From positions 18,308,450 to 18,372,449 of the forward strand of contig NC_134029.1 in NCBI RefSeq assembly GCF_964204645.1: a stretch of DNA of 64,000 nucleotides, read 5' to 3'. This document shows positions 1 through 13,369 of the stretch, one piece after another. The stretch is from Tubulanus polymorphus. Its lineage: Eukaryota > Nemertea > Palaeonemertea > Tubulaniformes > Tubulanidae. A program made the translations under genes and the position numbers. The notes under the pieces are model-generated. The model saw only the letters and a program-made list of their open reading frames with translations. It made no database searches and was not told the DNA's origin. Each line of letters starts with the position of its first letter. The first letter of the stretch is position 1.

Positions 1-77
1 GAGAGCAGAAGAGAGCATGTTCCAAGAGCAGCTCGATTGAAAAAAGCATCATCACCTTTCTGGATTTATTCAATTAT

Positions 78-311
78 AGCCGTGATCACACGGAGACGAG
101 TTGGCTCGGTTCAAAATGGCATGGATCAGACCTGAGTCAAATTCGGTCCATGCCCATATTTAGAGAGCACGTTCAAACGTAAACATTTGATAATAAACAA
201 TGTTTAAACAAAGCGAAGTGAGTCACTTCCAGAACCAGTTGCAATTCGACCCGCGCTAAAATTTGGTGCTAAAATTCGGCTCAGGCCAAAAATGCTCGTG
301 TGATCGCGGCT
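78..311 (+). mobile_element. AGCCGCGATCACAC-family MITE, copy 1
   Basis: Starts AGCCGTGATCACACGGAG and ends GTGTGATCGCGGCT, its inverted copy. Internal landmarks shared by the family are AAACAATGTTTAAACAAAGC, GTGAGTCACTTCC and CCAGTTGCAATT. Non-coding. Confidence 0.75.
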
Positions 312-3300
312 TTCAAACACATGGCTGCACGGTACAAGCTTCCATCGTTATTGAGGACGGATGGCGAAAATTTCAGGGATATCGACTCTTTTTCAATACC
401 TACCACGGAAGCTAGCACAATCAGGGACAGTAAACCGTTTGGCGAGGACGGATCCCTGATATTCAAGGATTGTGAAGGATAGCGTTGAAACAGGAAACCA
501 ACCAAACATCGATTGAGCTCCAATGCCACATCCTTCATACATATCGAGGGGGAAGCACGCGAGCTACTATCATCTCATTGAATCAGTGCATAGAAATTCA
601 TCTTTCCCGTTATTAATTCCGTAATGGTATTTTTGCCTATCGTGACTGCAAGTGTCTCATTTATTCCAGCGCTATTATTCTTCGACCGAAGCTGTCACGA
701 TCTCGTGACGACGAACGCGCCATATGTCTATGATCGACGAAGCATAATTGAATACGCCGAGCACGTTTTCAACTGGTATACACTAAACTCGAGCCTTCAT
801 TCCCGTTATCGAATTCAACTGTATCGTCTGTAGGACGACTATATTTAAATTGAAGCTAGATTTAGTCCGCGCGGACAATAGCAGGTGCGGATCTGGGAAA
901 GTTGGAAGGCCGAGGTCCGGATGAAAAGAAAATGCATTTTACAGATAAAGCAGCCGTGCCATAAGCCGCGTTCACACTAGATTCGGCGCTTGTGAAGTAC
1001 CGTACTTCGCTGGTGCCGAATTCACCAAAATACGGCGCTTACATGGCCAGTTACGTTCGAGTCGGCAATTCGGCACTTAAGTAAGTCCTGTATAGTAGTC
1101 TACCGATCAAATTTTTAACAATTGTTGTCTCGATGAAAAGGGCAACTTCAATTCGAAGTCTGAGGTCCCCTAAACCTGCCCCTGAATAGACCAACCTATC
1201 AGGTACAGGCAGGTATGTTCCCGAAATGCAGAATTTGTTTAATGATTGGTCTATTCAGTCGTGTCCAGGTCATCATCTCTACGATGTGATGGAACCAGAA
1301 GCAACTGGATTTCGAGCGACTGATAATGATTTTCAGCCACCAGCCACCAGATTAGGTGTAGTCACGGTGACATGAACTCATATACTGACTGCGAGGAGCC
1401 AATTCAACTAAGTTCTGCGCTAGTCAAACTTTAAGTTAAAACTAGTAAAACTGTGTAACCGAGTTTAGCCACTGATTTTTATACCTTGTAATTAGTAACC
1501 TCACACTGGTTAGTTACTAGTTGTGACTGCAGTTAGCGATCATCATGACCTGACCCGACGACAGCACAGCAGTCACTAGTAATCATCAGTCATACCAGCC
1601 TGAGCGCAAACGTCCCTCATGGTTTTGTCCCATCGTATAGGATGACCTGAACCCAGTAAACAGCCTTAAAGTGCATAGCAGCATGGGCAGATCTAGGATT
1701 CTTCGAAAGAGGGCGGACCTGAAAATTGGAAAAGGCCAGATTTGGTAATGCAGGGCTTCAAACGCTAACATGCGTGGGGGTTCTGGTGGCCCTCTCACAG
1801 AAAATTCAGGAAAAAAATGGGTATTTCTGGCCTTTATCACGACCCATTTGGATTAGTTTTTTTTTTAAACTTTATTAGCAAGAGAAATTTCCAGGCTTTT
1901 TAAGATGCCCATTTGAATTTCGAAGGGGATTGAGTAGTCTGGTGTATCAAATATTTTTGGTGGTGTATTGTATATGAATGCACAAATGACTGTAGTTCGA
2001 AATCAGTTTAGTGTCACTGGATCTAAAGGCAATCAGAACAAAATAGAATTTCTTTGACAATTGAACTTTGTTCAAGAATCGACTATTTTGAAATCTTACT
2101 TAAAAACGAAGCCGATCCCCATCAATAACAGCTAGATCACACAACTATATCTGTACTTCGATTTCCTATTTCAAAATCCAACCCCCTGTTTCACTCCCAG
2201 CAGGTGTGGTGGGTCTGTAAGGACTACTCAATCAAAAAATCAAATGAAATTTACCAACCAAATAAAAGACAGGTACAATCCCTACTTTTAAGATCAAAAA
2301 TATCATTCCTATTGACATCTTCCGGTGAAAACTAAATGCATTACAAGCGTATCGAGAATGACAATTTCTCTACCCAGGCACTCGGTCATCGTAGAAGTCT
2401 CAGGCGAATTGTCCGGGAAAACTAGTTCCGACAGTGTCCAGCTTTTGCTCGACATATGCAAAGAACGAACGAGAGCCGAGGACGGTTTCGTTTCGAAGCA
2501 GCGGAGTGACTCACAAAGCTGCCGGTAATTAACGACGGATCGTCGGGCGGTATTATTGATTTCCTTTCTTGCAAACGAACTACAGATGGCTTTTAGCCGT
2601 CAGTTTCCGTGATAGAGCCTGACAAGAGAAATTACTCGCTTGGCTCGTCGTCGTCGTTCGGCAAAAACGACGAAACAAGACTGATGACGAGAAAGCGTTC
2701 ATTATGCATTGGCCTAAAACCAATGTCAAACGAGGAGCAAACAGAATACGAAAGAAAGGTCAATAGGTTCTTCATGCGAATACTAATGTAGGAAGAAATC
2801 GGCTGAATATTTTTCAGTTGCTTTCATTCAATCGTTTTCTTTTTTAATTTTTATTCCCAATTTCAATTATTACCATTGTTGTTATTGTTATCGTTTTTTT
2901 CCTCTCAACGTTCCCTCAATCTTTCTATTATTTATGTATCTATATGTAAATAATACTGTACATGACTTGACTATTTTTTGGTTAACAACTATAATTATGG
3001 TGTTGCTATTAATATACATTGTACCTAGGCAAACCTTTAAGATAATAATTCTTTGTCAAATTAAGTCACATATATTAAAAAATATAAAAAAATTCAGTTG
3101 CTTGAAGTAATCATCTTTAGTCAAGGAAGTTGAAGCAAAGCGTATAAGCCAGGTGCTGCTTTCGAGTGGGTTTAGATAGATTTGAACTGGCGCTTAACAA
3201 AGAGAGAGAGAGAGGGGAATGAGAAGTGAAAGAGAGAGTACCTGCGCAAGTTATGATAGACATATCACAAACATATCCATTGAACACAGTTTTATTTATA

Positions 3301-3790
3301 GGTGAACATCGAGCTGGAATATCTCAATGATTACTGTGGTAGAGAGAAACCACGAATATTATGTGGAGTAGAGTAGATCAGTACCATGCTCCTTAATAAA
3401 CAGTTTCTCTCATCCGAACAGTGTCTGGCATTGAATTTTGTATAGTATAATATATTCATTTTTCATAATCCATACATACAATGTTATATTTGGATAGATT
3501 TTAAGTGCACTATATGGTTATGAAGGATCCAGCTGGCTGTACTTAGAATTAAGGCACTGGACCCTGTGCATGGTGCACACGGGTGCAATCGAATTTTGAA
3601 TTGAAATATCAGTGGCGCTATCTAACCAAAATCTATCGACCAAATTTGTTCAAGTTTCCCTTTCACGGTTTTTCCGCCTCATCTGATAATGACAAGTTCT
3701 TTCTTTTATCTACTCCCACACATTTCTCCCCGATCCTCTTAAGCTCTCTCGCCGCGTTCAATATTTCACACTAAAACATAGATGAATAGT
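312..3790. other. No supported gene
   Basis: Only short, unrelated open frames. One possible terminal exon lies at about 2373-2528 (plus; after CAG, HSVIVEVSGELSGKTSSDS to a stop), but no partner exon or homology supports it. Confidence 0.5.
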
Positions 3791-4289
3791 CAATGTTTTT
3801 CAACGAACGATTAATTTCATTGCGTGCGAGAGTTTACGATCATCGTCGTCGTCGTACCGCCGGTCGATTCTCATTGGTTACCGTTCTTCGAGCTCGTCTC
3901 TACTCGGAGATCGATAAAACTTATCCATCCGTCCGTCTGTCCGACATTGAAAGCTTCTTCCGCGTTAAATTATTCAACCGCCGAACAAAGATTGTCCGAC
4001 AACGGACGACGACGCGCGATGTAACAAAGCCCCGACGCCCGGATCGGTTTAAGTCAATTGTTATCAATTATAGCAAATTTAATTCCGTACACTCGTCGTC
4101 GCCGCGGCACGGCAGACGTGACTAATCTACCAATCAGATTTACGCGTTTGTCTCCCCGCCGGTGAACACATGTAAATGAAGCCGCACCGCTAGCGGGGAT
4201 GACAAACGCTTCAACGCATGGCGGCTTTGTTCCGAGAAGAATAGCCACAAATGACACCTGATTATAAATGTTCGACTGACTAGTTTATC

Positions 4290-4367
<78 letters not shown>

Positions 4368-4600
4368 CGTGTATAAGCCGCTATGCCGCGCGGAGAATTC
4401 CTTGAAAGTGACGCCTCGGATTTCGCCGGTTAACATCCTTACGGCAAACGCATCGATCGCGCTTTAATAAAACGATGGTTTCCTGTACCCGCCGGGCTAA
4501 CCGGTCGCGTAGAATATCAACACAATGAAACGACACCGGCAAAAAATACACTGTTCGCTTAAAAAAGAAAACAATCAATTAAATGACACGCTGAGCTAGG
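3790..4600. other. CpG-rich block 1, non-coding
   Basis: GC and CpG content rise sharply against AT-rich flanks (TCGTCGTCGT, CGCCGCGGCAC). Holds the (CT)n tract. The longest frame (3793-4125) shows no domain. Confidence 0.5.
4287..4364 (+). repeat. (CT)n microsatellite
   Basis: About 78 bases of almost uninterrupted CT, inside a CpG-rich block. Open frames across it are artefacts of the repeat. Confidence 0.95.
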
Positions 4601-4988
4601 GATGCTAAATGTTAACTCAACTCAAATCATTTCATGAAATTTCAAATTGTAAAATCCGAACTTCAACGATACACTTACTAAGGAGTTCTGGTTAAAAAAC
4701 AGATAAAATATTGATCGACGTGAATATTGAAACATAAAAGGTCATTACTCATATAACTTTATTAATTTATTAGCCCATGTTTGACTTCCCTGAGCCTTAT
4801 CATAAGTGCATTACAAATGTTCTCATTTCAAAGGACCACAATAGGGTTCATATGCCCTTTGCTAATAAGTCATTGAGTACACATGGGGCTTACCATTTCT
4901 ATGTATGTATGTATGCAAAGTGCTAAATTGTGTACAAATTGGGGAAACAGTGAAAGTTGGCAAAATTCTGCATTCACAACATTTCATG

Positions 4989-5166
4989 GGTGGATCCAGG
5001 GCAGATTTGTACGAGTCTATTAAATTTTTTTGAAGTGTCTTTTTTCATTTCTTCAAAAATTTCACCAAAAATTGGCACATTTCAGCGCATGAGTACAAGT
5101 AATATTGCCTTTTGGATATCATACCGCCTTTTTGGGACTTCAAAATTAGCCTCTGGATCCATCCCT
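4989..5166. mobile_element. Small hAT-like MITE
   Basis: GGTGGATCCAGGGCAG at the left and CTGGATCCATCCCTG at the right form short inverted ends. AT-rich interior. Confidence 0.4.
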
Positions 5167-6792
5167 GCATGGTCCCCAAAATATCCTAGCTAGTTATATC
5201 CTAGCGACTAGACGTATATGGATTGAAGGCGAGTGAGCTTCTTTATTCCATACGCGCGCGCATGTCGTCGTGACTTATTTTTTTATTCCTCGGCAGGAGA
5301 AGATTGCATTTCCGCATTCGCCTCGAAGCAGCTATTTCCCTGCCATCAATAATGAACACAGAGCCATTAGTCAGGAAAATCAAGCCATCCACTTCTGCGT
5401 TGTACCTGATGTGCGCGCACGTATAGACGTATAGCTCTGTGCTCTCCAGTCGAGTGATTTTACAGCTAACCGAGTACGAGGAAAAGTGATGGAGAACGTT
5501 GGGATCAGACATTCCGTTAACAACGGCGAATTACAAGAAAGCCACCGTTACATTTTCAATTACTCCGATTCTACTTCGGCTGCAGAATCGGTGGTACTGC
5601 GCAAAAAATTAGAATAACAAAGACTAAAAAAATTGATACCTGCAGCCCATCTACCCCGTACATTACTTATCTTTAAATCATGGTCAAGCTAACAATATAC
5701 TTACAATAACAGACACGGCAACTGAAATTACAAAATCCGATTTACAAAATGACCCGGCCGATTATTTCATTGGTCACATCTTGGGTTCCCAGACTAGGTG
5801 GCAAAGGTGTTACACGGTCAAGCGTAAAAAATTGCCTCCAACCTCAATATCGCAAACAAAAGCCTAGCGCGCATAGCACACAGTGAAAGATACAAATCTG
5901 GAGGAGGAAACAGAAACGCTTTTCAGGCTTGTTTCGTGACAGAATTGTTCCAAAGGAAAAAAAAAGAAACAGCAGAAACGAAACAACATTTGGATAAACC
6001 ATGTTTCATGATTCAGAAAAATGCATTTGTATTCTGAATTCCACAAACCAGGTATAAACAATCTTAACACAACAATACATGGTTTGGTATAGTTTCATCT
6101 CAGCTACGTATGAAATTATCCAAATCACTCGAAGAAACGCGCCGTTAAATCATCGGGCTTCACTGTCTGGTTCATTCAAGTTGCAAATCAGTGCGTATAC
6201 GGATAATGGTTCGAATTTATGTAAATTCAGTCGATATCTCTCAGTGAATTGAAGTGGTGTATCAACGATCAACGCGTATTTGCAATCTATTACTAATGGA
6301 ATCGCGTTGGTAACATCGACGGACGCCCCGGAATGAGAATTACTTTATAGCCTCGATACGAAATGAAGAGCAAACACTTATAACAGTAGAAATATGTTAC
6401 CCGCACGGGCCTGTAGCCAGCCATGTCTTCGGAGGGGTTTCGATTTTCATGAAAGCGGAACTTTTTGTAATACAGGTGCAATGTTTTGCTTTCTAATCCT
6501 ATATTTTGGCCTCACAAATCAAGTACATTCAGAAGCATACGCATATTTTGAACGTAATCGAATAAAAAAATTTTACTAATAATTGAATCTTTGAGGTCGA
6601 TGCTCAAATTCACTTTAAACTGGCATCTGGGCGGAACTTCGTCGATGAGCTTTCGAATCTACCCCCCCCCCCCTAAATACGGGCCTGCCGTCACACGCAA
6701 ATCCGACAACTTCGATTTCGTGAATTTGTCGCTCTTTTACGTTCGACGAGTCTTGTCTTTTACCGCGAGCGTTTCGTTTTTATCATCGGGAA

Positions 6793-6793
<1 letters not shown>

Positions 6794-6866
<73 letters not shown>
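6794..6866 (+). repeat. (AG)n microsatellite
   Basis: About 73 bases of uninterrupted AG. Confidence 0.95.
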
Positions 6867-6867
<1 letters not shown>

Positions 6868-8152
6868 ACGATAGCGCAATTCAGGACGGACGCCAGGACG
6901 GCACTCAGGGGATAGCTATTGGCATGCTTAGTCATGTTTTCATGTGGTAATTCTCCTTAACGTCAACCTTACATCTTACGCATTAAATGTGATATACCGC
7001 TACGAACTAACTCTCCGACTTCATTAATCTAACGCTGGTGAGGGGTCGTCACCGCTGCCAAACTGCGTTAGCCGCGCTCGCGCCACGCCGGGTCAATAAA
7101 CATTGTTACGTGAATAAAACATTAAACATGACTTTCAGAGTTTTTTCTTAAATAGTTCATGGGCGATTTTTCAATTTTCCTCAATGGAAAGAACAGATAC
7201 ATCCAAAATAAAAGGACTTCAACATAACAATGGAGACTGGTTGATTAAGGTGATTTTCAAGGATTGCATAAGTAAGTTGCCCTTGGCAAATTAGGCGCAG
7301 AGGGGGGGGGGGTGGTATTAGTCTATCCCAATGCAGTCTAAAGCCCAGCTTATGTCAAAGCCTCAGAATGCCAAGAAATAGTCCTAAGATTTCAAAACTT
7401 TCTGGGGATATCCCCCACCCATAAATTCACTCCACACCTACGGCATTTGGTACATGAAATACCCTCATTTCGCATGAGTGGCCTCAATTTTCTTCCGATA
7501 CTGCCTAGATTCAACCCCGATTCCGCGTCTGCCAATGCTGGGCAAAGTACAAAATGAAATTTGAAAATATTTCCTGGACAAGAGGAAAATCTATTGCATT
7601 CCCAAATACGTCCAAATCAGGAAACATTCCAGTTTTACCCTATTCCTGCAACCATGGGAATCATGAAAAAGAGGCAATTCTCGATTCTGCTCTTGAAAGG
7701 AAGTATCTTCTTTCTCTTTCCATTATTGCTTCCGAGTTTCTACCAATTATTTCATCTCAGCGATGGCACAACTGTCTTCTGCTGGGAGAAAACTCATTCC
7801 GAAGAATATTCATGACAAATATCATTCATAATAGATAAGAGTAACTTAATTGGAATGAACTATAAGCAATAAAGGTGCGCTTTATTTATCAATACGTAGA
7901 AATGAGTGTTACACCGTAGTACGGTGAGTCTTAGAAAAAATTTATCCATTATTGATTATTGCGTGTCAATCGTAGTACATGTAATCATAATTAATCTAGT
8001 TTAATTCCCTTCTACCTTCAGGCGAAAACTATGTTATGGATCTTATAGCATCAGCCAATGATTCATATGTTACTGTCTTTAAAACTGTCATTCAATTCAT
8101 TTGTCTGTGTGCGAGCCATGCTCATTATCATTTCTTTCATTAACCAGACTAT

Positions 8153-8449
8153 AGCCGCATCACACGGAGAGGATTTGGCCTGGACCAAATTGGCACGAGT
8201 CAGACTGAGCCAAATTTTGCCCGTGCCTAATTAGAGAGTGCGCTCACACGCAAACCACTCATCAATATGATACTAAACAATGCTCAAAGCGAAGAGGGTC
8301 ATTTTCGGTATACAGTTGGAATTCAAACGCAATCATTTGTCTCATGCTTAAATTTGGCTCGGGCCTGGTCCGATGTTTTTGGTCGGGGCCAAATTTGGTA
8401 CCCGTGTGAACAGTTGTTCCAGGCCAAAAATGCTTGTGTTATTGCAGCT
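8153..8449 (+). mobile_element. AGCCGCGATCACAC-family MITE, copy 2
   Basis: Full-length by end motifs (AGCCGCATCACACGGAGAGG to TTGTGTTATTGCAGCT) with the family interior. Ends are mildly decayed. Confidence 0.72.
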
Positions 8450-8678
8450 TACAGCTCAGCAGTCACATGAGCAAAATTAGTTTAAGGCTAAAACAATTGA
8501 TACCTTGTTTCTCATTTCTGCTGAGCTTAAAAATTTACCCAGCCAGCCGCCTACCCTGTATATTTACATTTCCTAAAATCACGATCGAGCTAAACATAAC
8601 AGACCCGATAGAAATGAACTGATTCATACAAATTTCATTGCAGTTTTCAAAATAGCCCTGGGCGATTCGATTGGTAGT

Positions 8679-8918
8679 GCATTCGATTTTCTTCTGCGAG
8701 TAAGTCTGGGTATACCCGGGGATCACCCAGACGCGTTCGATTTATCCATCACATGGTAGTTTTGGCTTCCCCGGGGAAGTTTAAAGTGAGCGACTCCCGT
8801 AGCAGATTACTTAAAACTTCCCAAGGGAAGCCCAAACTATCACGTGACGGATAAATCGAACGCGTCCGGGTGATCCCTGGGTATACCCTGACTTACTCGA
8901 AGATAATCGAACGCGCTA
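8679..8918. mobile_element. Foldback element with ~100-bp arms
   Basis: 8679-8789 and 8808-8918 are near-perfect inverted repeats. Shared stretches include GGGTATACCC, ACGCGTTCGATTTATCC and GGGCTTCCC/GGGAAG, with a loop of about 20 bases. A single strand would form a very stable hairpin. No ORF. Confidence 0.8.
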
Positions 8919-8929
8919 TAGGAGAAACG

Positions 8930-9480
8930 AGGTATCGTTTTATTCTAGCCTTGTTGTGAAATGTGAACGCATAGTGACAGAGATTCGCAGTCTCTCACGG
9001 TTGATGATTTCGAGACGGTCCCTCGCGCGAGACTAGTATTCGTGGCACGTTTATTACTCAGGCGACGTCGACATTAGCCGAACAAAGTATCGGCTGAATC
9101 AGCTCGATTGTAATCCACGGTAATTGCATCATTATTCAATAGGAAATACAGCATGATGCCGCAATATCTCAGGCGCTTAACTTCGAACCAACCTGTCCCT
9201 TTTATCATTTAACCGGTCTGTGACCATCGCCGGCGCACCCGGACGATTACGTTATTCCCGTCGCACTGGATATTCGCTAAATAATGAAACCCGCCAGTAG
9301 AGCGTGTGGAAGCGATGGTATTCAATAACACAATCCGTGCACTGTTACCGCTGAATTTACACCGACGATCTTTTGTCGATGAATCAGGAAGGTCATGAAT
9401 TGTTGAAATGAACTGAATCGTTGCGACCGGCACGCGCCAACATTGACAATTTCTGCATGAAGAATCGTCTCCACACCCAT
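8930..9480. other. CpG-rich block 2, non-coding
   Basis: Relatively GC- and CpG-rich unique sequence after the 8.7-kb foldback; no gene recognised. Confidence 0.4.
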
Positions 9481-9979
9481 TTAATCAATCCTGTCCACTT
9501 TACCCAAAATAACCATCGAATCCAGATATCGAATCTATAAAAAGAACCAGTACATTTTGTGTTGAATGTTCTGACAAAGATTTTTGGGGAAACATTTACA
9601 CCTAGTAACAGACGAGGAGGACAGATTATTGTATGTGAAAAGCAGCAATTCTATTAGATGAAGCAAATCACGCATAATCGGATCAGTGTAAGTCGGATGA
9701 AAAACTCGAGTCAGCAGAAAATGTTGTTTTTTCTTCTCAATTTCAATTCAATTCCAGAAGTCAGAAATTCATTCGTAATATTTCTATGGTCGAAACGATA
9801 AAGATGTATTAATAGCATCAGCTGTTATTATTTTACTAAGACATATGACATATATTTTGGTGGTTTTTGCCTTCCATATTAGTCCGCAGTTATTGATGCA
9901 ATGATGTAACACAATGATCTAGGACGATAGGTTAGATACAGAGGCCTCCCCTCCTTAAACGTAAGATAAGTCGATACAC

Positions 9980-10510
9980 GAAAGATTGAGCTGTTTCTAC
10001 TTGCAGCCGCAGTTTTCGTTTCCGATTCAAAACCTTGAAAATCATGAATTCTCGAAGTCGAGGGTTTTCTCGGTCAGGGCAAATCTTTCAATGCCAAAAC
10101 ATCCGACTTACACGTGGTTTACTTTCAACAGAAATCCACGACTTCTCGCACCCAGCCCCAATATGAAGAGTGCTATCGTTACATTCTGTGAAAATCAACG
10201 GATGCGCAATTTTCACCGAAGGACGACTCACTCAGTCGTCGCTAAATCATCGTTGATGCAATTAACGCGTAACAATCACCGTTCGTTAATTCGAAAAAGC
10301 GTCGGTAAATAGCTCGCCGCCGTCAGTCGTAGCCACAACCGGTACCGCGAGCGTCGACTCCAGCGACCAGCCGTATAGCGCAGTCGGGTGTCATTACGAT
10401 AAACAGCGTTTAACGACTCTTAATGGCTCGTAATTGGCGGAAAATATCACGAACCCGGCAGAAAAATAACGACGATGACGATGGCGAAGTGGAGTGGTTA
10501 ATAACGAAAT
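9980..10510. other. CpG-rich block 3, non-coding
   Basis: Contains a 108-codon open frame (9986-10312) with no recognisable domain, followed by CpG-dense sequence around 10310-10450. Confidence 0.35.
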
Positions 10511-11097
10511 ACCAATAAACACTTAATATCATTCTTGTAATATACGAACGTTCTCCAGTTTATATACTGAATATAGAAGCGTTGTTGTCATCGAGGGGAC
10601 GAGTATCATGCAGTACATTTCTTAATTTTCATTTTGATTTTTATCAGTGAGTGTATAATAAATGTTTCTTGTGGATATAATATTGTTTAATAATGCTAAA
10701 TTTAATTCTTTCGTAGATTAATCAGCCTGATTGTGATATGTGAAAAAGGGCATCAACATCGATGAGTTTTTTGCATTAATTGGATTAGGTAATTAGTAAT
10801 GCTCCTAAGTAATATCACTGCCATAAACATGTCAGTGTCAAAACATGTCAGCAGTACTCATTCTCCATTTTGTATACAAACAAAAATATGTAAGCTCACA
10901 GTTTTCTAGTTGGAGTTGTAAGTTGAAAATGATTAATCATCTAAATTCAAGATCATGGCCTTATTTCAATGATGAGAAAAGGACAAGATTTACACATCAT
11001 GACACGAGGCCTCTGGTGGCACAGATGTTCATTTGTAGGATGTACCAGAATGAGAACTATAAGCAAATGGGAACGCAAACTCTGCGATGTCAACATA

Positions 11098-11373
11098 AGC
11101 CGCGATCACACAGAGACCGCACAGATCGGGCTCGAGCCAAATTTGGCCCATGCCTTATTGGAGAGCACTCGCTCAATACTAAACAATGCTCAAACAAAGT
11201 GAAGCGAGTCACTTCCAGAACCAGTTGCAATTCAAACCTCCGATCGTTTGTCCCGTGCTAAAAGTTGGCCCGGGCCTGGTCCAACGTTTTTGGTCTGGCT
11301 AAACAGGCTCAGGCTCATTTGGCATCCGTGTGAACAGTTGTTCCAGGCCAAAAACGCTTGTGTGATCGCGGCT
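11098..11373 (+). mobile_element. AGCCGCGATCACAC-family MITE, copy 3
   Basis: Complete copy, AGCCGCGATCACACAGAGAC to TGTGTGATCGCGGCT, flanked by ATA on both sides. The flank may be a target duplication but is too short to prove it. Confidence 0.75.
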
Positions 11374-11699
11374 ATATGCATTTGTCATCACGATCTTGTA
11401 AATTGATTAGCGCCCCTCACCGTTAGCGATAAACAATAGATTATTGGTAATATTTACGATGATATTTCTGCACGAGCGTTAAAAGGATAGCCCTTATCAA
11501 GATTTGGTAAAGTTTTAAGACTTAAACAAATCATGGAAAACACTAATTACGAATAGAGACCAGCAACCAGTCTAGAAAATCTATTGTTTATCACTAATAG
11601 TGAGGGTGCTGAACAAAACACAAGATTACTAGCTGTGCCTAGCGGATTCTCGAGGAGTCAGCATCCCCGTTCACTTCTATGATTTTCTAAATGACAATC

Positions 11700-12077
11700 C
11701 CACAATCCCGTTTGAGTCAAATCTTTCTGTGTGATCGCAGCTAATATAGCCACAATCACATGAACACTTTTGGCCGGAACCACTGTTCACACAGGTATGA
11801 AATAGGCCTGTGGCTGTTCGACCCAAGTCAAATTATTGCGTGTGAATTGCAACTGGTTTCGGAAGTGACTTGCTTCACTTTGTCTAAGCGTTGTTTAGTA
11901 TCACTCTAATTAGACATGGGCCAAATTTTACTTGTGCCCGATAGCAACCAATGTTGCCCCGGTATGCAATACGAATAATAGTCCCTATGGGATTATAATA
12001 GCCGCGATCACACAAGCATTTTTGGCCCGGGTCAAATTTGATCCGTGCCAATTTGGCCCGGGCCAAATTGTCTCGGC
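11700..12077 (-). mobile_element. Two or three truncated copies of the same MITE family
   Basis: 11700-11742 is an end fragment (TGTGTGATCGCAGCT). 11755-11935 is a 5'-end copy in reverse orientation lacking its other end. 12000-12077 is an internally deleted copy of 78 bp retaining both ends. They suggest repeated insertion near the same spot. Confidence 0.6.
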
Positions 12078-12188
12078 TATAGATTGCATCATATGGTAAC
12101 CAATGGTATATAGATTATCAATCTAATCAATCAATCCGCCTAATCAAAAATGCCCAAAAAAATATCAAAAACAAGTGTTTTTTACTGA

Positions 12189-12423
12189 AGCTGCGATCAC
12201 ACAAGCATTTTTGGCCCGAGCCAAATTTTAGCACTAGACAAATTATCGCGTTTGAATTGCAATTGGTACGGGAAATTATCCACTGTGCTTTGAGCATTGT
12301 TTAGTATCGAGTGAGAGGTTTGCGTGTGAACGCGCTCTCTACTTAGGCATGGGCCAAATTTGGCTTGAGTCTGATCCGTGCCAATTTAGCCCGGGGCAAA
12401 ATCGTCTCCGTGTGATCGAGGCT
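12189..12423 (-). mobile_element. AGCCGCGATCACAC-family MITE, inverted copy
   Basis: Begins AGCTGCGATCACACAAGC (the family's right end) and finishes CCGTGTGATCGAGGCT. The interior runs in the reverse order to copies 1-3. Confidence 0.73.
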
Positions 12424-12674
12424 CGAGATTTGACTGGACATCGACTAAATAAAACTGATTCCATATGAAATTATTTCGAAATTAGATAGGGTTGGAAACA
12501 TAAAATGCCCACACGATAATCTCTTGTGAATAATATCAGCTCTTCTAACTCAGACATCAATATTTGATTCAAAGGCAGGTGTTGTAAAAGCTAACATACA
12601 TTCAAGTACCATATCTATTACACCGATGGTGGTACTTGTTCAACAGATGTTGTAGTAGCAGATCTAGAGTCTGA

Positions 12675-12915
12675 TTCAGGGAGGGATGCACCCCCAAAAT
12701 AGGGCATATTGCATAATCGATAAGGGCCCCCCTCCGCCCGTAAGAAAGTTCATTGGAAAACATTAACTCATTTTAGGCAATGCAAAGAATGAGCTTCAAC
12801 AAGAATTCGAACCTTTTAGGTATCATTTATCATTTCCCCGTAAAATTTCAGGGCAACTTGACATTTTTAAGAGGGTGCGCATTCCCTGCACCATACCCTT
12901 GGGATCCGCCCCTGA
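12675..12915. mobile_element. hAT-like MITE fragment
   Basis: Right end GGGATCCGCCCCTGA (12901-12915) and a left end near CAGGGAGGGATGCACCCCC. The interior is AT-rich. Confidence 0.4.
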
Positions 12916-12976
12916 AGTAGTATAATAGAGCTTGATAACTTAATGAATTATCCCTCTTCTAATTACCGATCTCTAT

Positions 12977-13213
12977 AGCCATGATCACACAGAGAGGATT
13001 TGGCTCAGGTTGAAATGGCACAGATCAGACCCAAGTCAAATTATTTTGGCCTGTGCCTAATTGGAGTTAACACTTAAACCACTCACGCGATACTAAACAA
13101 TGCTTAAACAAAGCGAAGTGAGTCACTTCCCGGAACCAGTTGCAATTCACACGCAATTATTTGACCCATGCTCAAATGAAGCACAGGCCAAAAACGCTTG
13201 TGTGATCGTGGCT
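12977..13213 (+). mobile_element. AGCCGCGATCACAC-family MITE, copy 5
   Basis: AGCCATGATCACACAGAGAG to TTGTGTGATCGTGGCT with the AAACAATGCTTAAACAAAGC core. Complete. Confidence 0.74.
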
Positions 13214-13369
13214 TCCATTCACGGAGTAATTTAATAAGCCAAAGAGGAACGTCATCAAATAAATGAATTGTATACAAACACTTTATTTTTGCAGCAAGCA
13301 ATCATTTTAGATACATGCATTTTCTATCATCATTATTTACGAGGGTCATTTTTTTCGAGCCTCGCTGAT

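Noticed and set aside
3793-4125. 110-codon arginine-rich frame
   Set aside because: Composition follows the CpG-rich DNA; no domain, no splice partners, and overlapping frames are equally long.
4140-4436. 98-codon frame with an Arg-Glu repeat
   Set aside because: Translation of the (CT)n microsatellite on the minus strand.
6591-6950. 119-codon frame with a long Arg-Glu repeat
   Set aside because: It is the translation of the (AG)n microsatellite.
9986-10312. 108-codon frame
   Set aside because: No recognisable domain, no start context or neighbouring exons.
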